Source: Plasmodium coatneyi (taxonomy: Eukaryota > Apicomplexa > Aconoidasida > Haemosporida > Plasmodiidae). Taken from it: 64,000 nucleotides of DNA. The position numbers were made by a program, and so were the translations under genes. Below the pieces are notes generated by a model. That model made no database searches, had not been told where the DNA came from, and saw nothing but the letters and a program-made list of their open reading frames with translations. The first letter of the stretch is position 1; every line of letters starts with the position of its first letter. The stretch is taken from NCBI RefSeq assembly GCF_001680005.1, contig NC_033566.1:2232001-2296000 (forward strand), in the 5' to 3' direction. Shown here one piece after another: positions 58,301-64,000 of the stretch.

Positions 58301-61300
58301 CAGGTTAAACCTTATAAAGCACTTGGAGAGACTAGGTTACATTAACTTAAGTTTTAGCGAGCTGTGCATGAAGGAGGAGAAGAAGAAATCCTTGCTAGGG
58401 AAAAAAATAGAGTACACGAAAAGGAAGTACAACATGTTGACGGTAGATTTGGTAAGGCGAATTCTGAAGGAGAATCTGGACAGGAATAAATCCTACAGCA
58501 GCTACGTGTTGACTGGTTTTTACGGCGTGATCGATTTGGTTTACTTGACGCGGGAGGATATAATCCCCACATCGTTCTGTTTGCTGGTTGTGAAGGGGGG
58601 CGCAAATGTGGAGAGCGACGAAATGGACAGAAACGCACAACTGGACTCGTTCCTCTCGCTCCTCCATGGAGGCGGAGAGAACCTCATAGATCATTTCCTA
58701 AATAAGGGGAAAATACTGATCTACCGGGAGGGTAAAAATTTCTTTAACAACTTTGTTCAAAATTTGGAAACAGAAATAGTGATCCTTTTGGGAGTGAACT
58801 TAAATCACCTGAAGAGTGAAATTAATTTTTTGGTAGAATGTTACAACTACTTTTTCGTTGACCATGTTAAATTGTTTAACGAGAAGAGGACGAAACAGGG
58901 GGAGGTATGTGAGGATGGATTGGATTGCTCTTCTGCTCAGTCGGATATGCTCATGTCCTTCCTCATTGAAAGATTGAACTCTCTACAGGATAAAGATTAC
59001 CGAAGATTTGTCCTGTGCAATTTTCCCCTTAATATGCATCAGATGGAAGTGATAAAAGGGAAGACGAATGCAAAGGTGGTGGTGTTTCATTTTAACTGCA
59101 AAGTGGGTGATAATGCTGTTCATTTGGAGTGGAAGGAAACTCAACAGGGGTTGCTTCAACTGGGTAGTAACAGAAATGGAGGTAGGTACAAAAAAGCTGC
59201 TCACTACAAGGTGGACGATTCTTTCGTCCTAGGGCAGGATGCCCAAATAAGTAAAGGGGTGACAGTACACCAATTTGATGTGAACAATAAAGCAGAAAAG
59301 TTGTCCTCAGGTGTGCACCATCTGTTTGATCTGATAAGTGTAGTAAAGAAGAGCGTCATTCTAATTTCTAACCTAACTTTGAAGAATGTCGATTTTATTG
59401 GCCTATACCTGCAGTATGAATATCCTCGTGTTGTCTTTTGTGACTTGAACTTTATGAGTGAAGGGGAAGCATCGAGGGATTACCCCAACTCCATGTGGCA
59501 TCTCATTGACGACGTATTTGATAAAAATAATATGAGTGGCAAAAATCAGGAGAGAGTAAATCAAATAGTAAGAAAAATGAACAAATTTATCTCTAGGTTG
59601 AATGCCAGCTATTTTGTATTTGGAGGCTTTCCTAGCGACTTAGAGGTAGAGGACTTCCGAAAGTTGGAACTCTTTTTCGACATCAAGTTGTGCATATTGG
59701 TGGTACCCGCGAAGGGACCTTCTGACATGGGAATCGGGGTTTACAGTGGTGAGAAACCCAACTCGGCTAACCTACTTCCCCCGCTTGACCTGTTCGACGC
59801 CGCATGCGCACAAGCATCCACCCTGGCGGAGACGATCTTCTGGTTCTCCAGCAGGGGGAGTCTCCTAACAGTGGACGTGGGGTCACCTGGGGAAGAGGTC
59901 CAGGGTGCGATCAACAATGGTGGTGGTGAAGGGGATGAGAAGGTTACCACCACTACTGGACACGCCTCAGGGGAGAATCTTCACCCCACTGACAAACCCG
60001 CGGAGGGAACCCAACAAGATGACCAACTGGAGGATGAAGAGAAAAAAAAAATTTTGAAAAAAGTCGAGGACAGAATTAGACCCAACCTGATTTGCTACCA
60101 CGCCCCAGACAACTATGATGTTAGGGAGTTTGTAAAAAGGAAAATTGGACAAGACTCCAACGGGGGTTCATTTCACTGTTTGTTTTGTGAAGACGTGCTA
60201 AGGGAGTTACCTTCCATCATTGAAGAAAAATCGGAAGAGTATGTCAAAAAGCTAACTGAGGGGATAAAAGCAGAAAAGGAAAAAACGATAAGAGATATTT
60301 ATGTGACGTACTTGGAGGGGCTTGTGAAACATTCAAGCAAATATCTATTTGCAAATGTTGTGTTGTGTGATGTGCCCTTATGGGCGGGTGATGAGAATGG
60401 CAGTTGTGTTGATACATTTGGTCGCTTCACAAATTTTAAGAAAATTATTCATCTTGTTCACAGCGTGCAGGGGGATAACGTGTTCGGAGGTGACGCCAGC
60501 GGGGTCCCTGGAGTGATCGCTTATGTGGCGCTAAATGATGATCGGGTTTTTGGAGTAGGTTCGCCTGGGGGTAGCAATGCTGTGAGGTCTTCCCTCGAGG
60601 GGACGGAGATTACAGCTGATGGAGAAGAGGCAGGCAGCGATAATGGCGAGGTAGGTAAGGCTGATGACAAGGTGGGCAAGGCCGATGAGGAAGAGCTGAA
60701 CAGCGGGGACAAACCGAAGGGCAGGTCAAAGCAGGCGGACAAGCTGAGCAAGTATAACCAAGCGGCCAGAGACCTGCGGGACGTTATCTCCAAGAAACAC
60801 CCTGACGTCGAAGTGACGACCATTTATGTGAACAAGGAAATGCCGCAAAATGTGGACAGTCTCTTCTGCCCCCAAATCATTATGCTGTTCGTTCCTCAAA
60901 ACGAAAAGCTTCAGTTGCTTTTATCATCAATTCTATGTTTTCATTTAAAAAAATTTTCCTCCATCAATATGGCGCAGTTGGTGCGTGAGGAAATGGTGAA
61001 GGAGGGGATAAGAGGGGGGGTGGCTGGTTTTGAGGCGGAGAAGCAGGAAAAGGGCGGCGTGAGGGGTGGTCGTCAGAGCGATGGGAATAGAGACCACTGT
61101 AGTGACGAGAAGTGCATCATCGACAGAGCTTTCGCATCCCTGCTTGGTCAAATAAAACGGGCAGACAGAAACGTATTAGTGACGGGTTTCCCCATTGTTC
61201 AGAACAAGTACAACAAGAGTGATTACTTCGAGCAGTTTCGTTTTTTCAAGTCTTTTACAATTGGTGGGATGATCTGCCTCTCGTTTGATGATACCTATTT

Positions 61301-61490
61301 GCACACTTTGGTGGACGATGCCATGCCCGATGGGGCGTACGCTGCCAAGTACGACGAAGTGACGGAAATGATAAAACAGGAGTTCGGTTGCAAAGGCAAG
61401 GACAAGCATAAATTGTATTTTTCCAAAATAGCAAGCAAGGAAGATTTACAGCGTGCAGTTGGAGAGATTAAGGAAGTTTTTAAATGCTGA
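55238..61490 (+). CDS. Multi-domain NDK-like / NMP-kinase-like protein, at least eight exons
   Basis: Exons 55238-55271, 55527-55558, 55773-55847, 56151-56356, 56504-56782, 56909-56957, 57083-57225, 57348-61490, over 1580 residues; the 5' end is unresolved. The first exons form a degenerate nucleoside-diphosphate-kinase (NDK) fold (LEKLEEKNFIILKKKKVHLTE; IGEFYAYVESGLSVISLVKH). A second NDK domain (RTLIILKPDVIEQNKIGDIV; YYDVLIEFMTS) keeps the catalytic-type His in NAVHTPSEDNID at the exon 8 start. A third NDK-like unit follows (GILLIRKGALSGEELNDL). The long exon 8 then has four segments with an adenylate-kinase-like strand-loop (FVLCNFPLNMHQ; FVFGGFPSDLE; VVLCDVPLW; VLVTGFPIVQ), separated by charged linkers. 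Tandem NDK/adenylate-kinase proteins are typical of axonemes, so a male-gamete flagellar role is an inference. Exon 5 contains a one-base frame break. Cytosolic: no signal or membrane segment. Confidence 0.75.
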
Positions 61491-62213
61491 TTTTGCGATG
61501 CCATTTTTTTGCCAATTTTTTCTTTGTCTTAGCGAATGCATATTTGTGGGTATATTTCAGCCTCGGTCTGGGGGCATTCGCTCGCAACTTTTTCGGAGCT
61601 TCCATGTCCACGCGGTTGCCATGGGTTGTATTGCCGCGAAATCCTTTTTATTGCCGCTCGTCTGGGCTAGTTTGTGCCTTTCCCCCTCTCTGCTGCAATA
61701 TTAGCTGCGGCTAAGGGGTTTCATCAAATTGCCCAGAAAAAGATTAACAAGTGACCAAGGGGGAGTTAGAAACTACATTGGGTGAAGGGGCTTCCCTACC
61801 CTGCTATTTGGAAGTGTCCCCATGCTAGGTATTTCGAGGGGGGTCCCAGCCGCCCTACTTTGTCCGTCCATTTCGTCTGCTCTTTTTTCTCCTTTCTGTG
61901 TGACTAAATCCCTCACGCGCGATCGCGCAAGGCAACAACAATAGCCAAACCGTAAAGCATGCGGCAAAAATTGCGTCAAAAATAAGACACTTTTTTGGGG
62001 TGTTCCTATTCCCGCGTCTCCTACGATCAACATTTTTTAGTCAGCAATATTAATTCTGCCGACTGAACCGGGTTGAAAATATGGATTGGTCATCATCTTG
62101 TGAGCATTACGCGATTTAGTTTTTCTTTTTTTTTGGACTTCCTCCCCATTTTGGGAAGGCCTCGTTTAGGACTTTGATCGATTCGCTGGAGGGGCACACA
62201 TTCGGTTGGTGAA

Positions 62214-62247
<34 letters not shown>

Positions 62248-62425
62248 GTATGAATACTCCTGTGCGAAGCGGATGAAATGAGGAGAGTACACATCAGGGG
62301 AAAGGGTCCGCTTTGGCGACGAAGAGGATGGCTTGGCCAGCATAGAGATCAGCGCGCATCAGGGAGGCCTTTCTCTTCTTCGGTGCACTTGGTGTGTTCA
62401 CCCGTTTTGTTGCTCCCTTCTCCAA
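61491..62425. other. Intergenic region
   Basis: No supported gene. A poly-T tract (62217-62245) lies upstream of the next start codon. It separates two plus-strand core genes. Confidence 0.5.
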
Positions 62426-63943
62426 ATGAAGGAACCAAAGTACTTCACCATCTACGAGGACTTCTTCAAAGATGCAAAGACCTTTCTGAACACAGCCGTT
62501 GAGACGAAGAACAGCATTTTCGATGTGAGCAGCAGTGGGGAGTCAAGCTCAGGGGAGAAAAGCGATGGCGGGTCAGAGGCCCCGGGGAAGGAGAGGCACA
62601 TCGACTTTTACCTGAACGACCAGAGTAACAAGGCGGTTTGGCACAAGGACAGCAGCAATGAGGGTAGAACCATGGGGAAAAGCTCAAATAGGAGCGGTCT
62701 AAATAGGAGTGGCCTAAACAGGAGCGGTCCAAATCGGAGTGGTCCAAATCGGAGTGGTCCAAACAGAGGCCACCAAAACGCCGAAGCGGACGCGTACAAA
62801 AATAATCACTGCTTCTCCAACATGAACCACGGAGCGTCAAAAATCCTGATGTGCTACCAAAACACGCACACCATGTGTCTGTCCTACAAGCCATACAACG
62901 AAAATGTGTGTCACGACTCAGCGAACATGAATTATTCCATTTCTATTTTTAAGAAGAAGGTACCAAATTTTGACGTGGAGGAAGAGAAGTATGCCTTTGA
63001 TGGAGCAGAGGAGGATAACCGAGTTGTGCGTTTTTTGAAGAGATGGGCATTTTGGCGTTTTAGGGAGAAGGGGCGGAAGTTCCTCTTGATAAACGAAGAA
63101 AGGAGGCAACTGAGGGGGGGCGAAAACGTAGGAAGCAACTCTCACGCGGAGGAAGCAATGAGGACAGGAAAGGATGTTCGTAGAGGGATGGAGAAAGATT
63201 CGAACAAGTATAGTAAAAAGCCAACAATGATGGAACCCAGTAGAAATTTCACCACGAACACGGGAAAAGGCAAAAGTGCAGAGAACGCTGAGGACGCGAA
63301 AAAAAAAAGTGTGATTTTCAACGAAATGAGGAGAAAAAAAAAGGAAAGGAAGAAAGGCATATCATATGAACATTTGTTAACTCCAAGTAAGCATGAGTAT
63401 GATGCGTTTTGTTTGTTTAATCCTCGTTTTAAGCAAGGAAAGCACCACACAGTGATGTGCTTGCAAGGGTATAACGTGTCTGTGATTCCTTTTGTGAAGG
63501 CAAAAAAGCTCAAGGAAGAAGTGAATGAATTATTTAATGAAATAAATCCATGGATCCACAAATCGTTGACATTATCCAAGCTGAGAAATTTAAAAATTGA
63601 TCTTTTCAATTTAATTTCTAATATCCCTGAAATTGATATTTCGACCATCTGCTGTGCGTGGGTCTTTTTTGAAAGGTTGGTCATTAAGGGGTATGTGCAT
63701 AAGTCCAATCGGAAGCTCTACGCAGCTACTTGTCTTATTTTGTCGCTCAAATTTTACCAGCATGATGACATGCAGATTTTGGAGAAGCTGCTTTTTTATA
63801 TTCAGAAGTTAGACAAGAAGGAGAACTTAACGCCGTCACTCATTTTTTCCGTGGAGTTTTTGGTTTACCGTCTGCTGGACTTTTCACTACAGCATACGTA
63901 CGAGCATATCCGCCCCCACATATACCAGTACCTGGAGTCCAAG
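62426..63943 (+). CDS. CABLES-type cyclin-box protein, exon 1 (runs off the window)
   Basis: An open frame of 506 codons from the ATG at 62426 (MKEPKYFTIYEDFFKDAKTF) to a consensus donor AAG|GTGAGT at 63944, phase 0; the rest lies beyond the window. The N-terminal half is low-complexity and charged, with a five-fold NRSG(L/P) repeat (about residues 88-115). The C-terminal part (about 405-505) matches the cyclin box of CABLES (CDK5 and ABL enzyme substrate) proteins: CCAWVFFERLVIKG, then NRKLYAATCLILSLKF and SLIFSVEFLVYRLLDFSL. CABLES-type proteins bind cyclin-dependent kinases; a link to Plasmodium cell-cycle control is an inference. No membrane segment. Confidence 0.75.
62687..62770 (+). repeat. 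15-bp in-frame tandem repeat coding NRSG(L/P)
   Basis: Five to six copies of AATAGGAGCGGTCTA-like units within the CABLES-type gene. Multiples of three keep the frame, so length polymorphism would be tolerated. Confidence 0.85.
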
Positions 63944-64000
63944 GTGAGTGTGTCTGCGTCGTTTTGGCGCGCTTCATCGGAGCGTTTCATCGGCGCTGCA

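Overview
The window is eukaryotic and reads as the end of a Plasmodium chromosome from the simian-malaria clade that carries SICAvar and KIR genes (P. knowlesi / P. coatneyi group). The main evidence is two multi-exon SICAvar-type genes with the conserved basic cytoplasmic exon and its degenerate downstream repeat, plus ten KIR/pir-type genes with the layout tiny exon 1, cysteine-containing ectodomain exon, one membrane segment at a splice junction, and a hydrophilic tail exon. No GGGTT(T/C)A telomere-type arrays, which are common in P. knowlesi, were seen. That mildly favours P. coatneyi or a relative, but the species call is an inference.

Layout. 0-50 kb is accessory subtelomere: a two-TM hypothetical gene (345-962, -); KIR genes at 2584-4226 (-), 5506-7001 (-), 8051-9506 (-) and 13301-14955 (+); SICAvar-1 at 15772-19332 (-); KIR at 20624-22173 (-), 26247-27891 (+), 30346-32692 (+, with two ectodomains) and 33768-35252 (+); SICAvar-2 at 36272-40503 (-); KIR at 42333-43713 (-) and 48135-49778 (+). 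The spaces are filled with interspersed (C)CCTAACAACCTTCCTTCC / G-rich complement repeats, poly-pyrimidine tracts, TA repeats and several short tandem arrays. From about 50 kb the sequence becomes chromosome core with less repeat: a conserved unknown gene (52364-53161, -), an unresolved set of small exons (53583-54284, +), a large many-exon protein with tandem nucleoside-diphosphate-kinase-like and NMP-kinase-like domains (55238-61490, +), and the 5' part of a CABLES-type cyclin-box gene (62426 to the window end, +).

The accessory part looks built from a repeated module: a minus-strand KIR and a plus-strand KIR of a second subtype diverge from a shared ~4 kb spacer. Three copies are present (8.0-15.0, 20.6-27.9 and 42.3-49.8 kb), and two are followed by a convergent SICAvar. 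All KIR and SICAvar products are expected at the infected red-cell surface or in the exported compartment, where they take part in antigenic variation. The upstream regions of both SICAvar genes carry several copies of a bipartite TGCACC-N4-TGCACA motif. Read on the minus strand this matches the SPE2 element (NGTGCA-N4-NGTGCA) bound by the ApiAP2 factor SIP2 in P. falciparum, and it is the most interesting regulatory signal in the window.

Gene models were assembled by hand from reading-frame continuity, GT-AG sites and splice phase. No alignment or transcript data were available.
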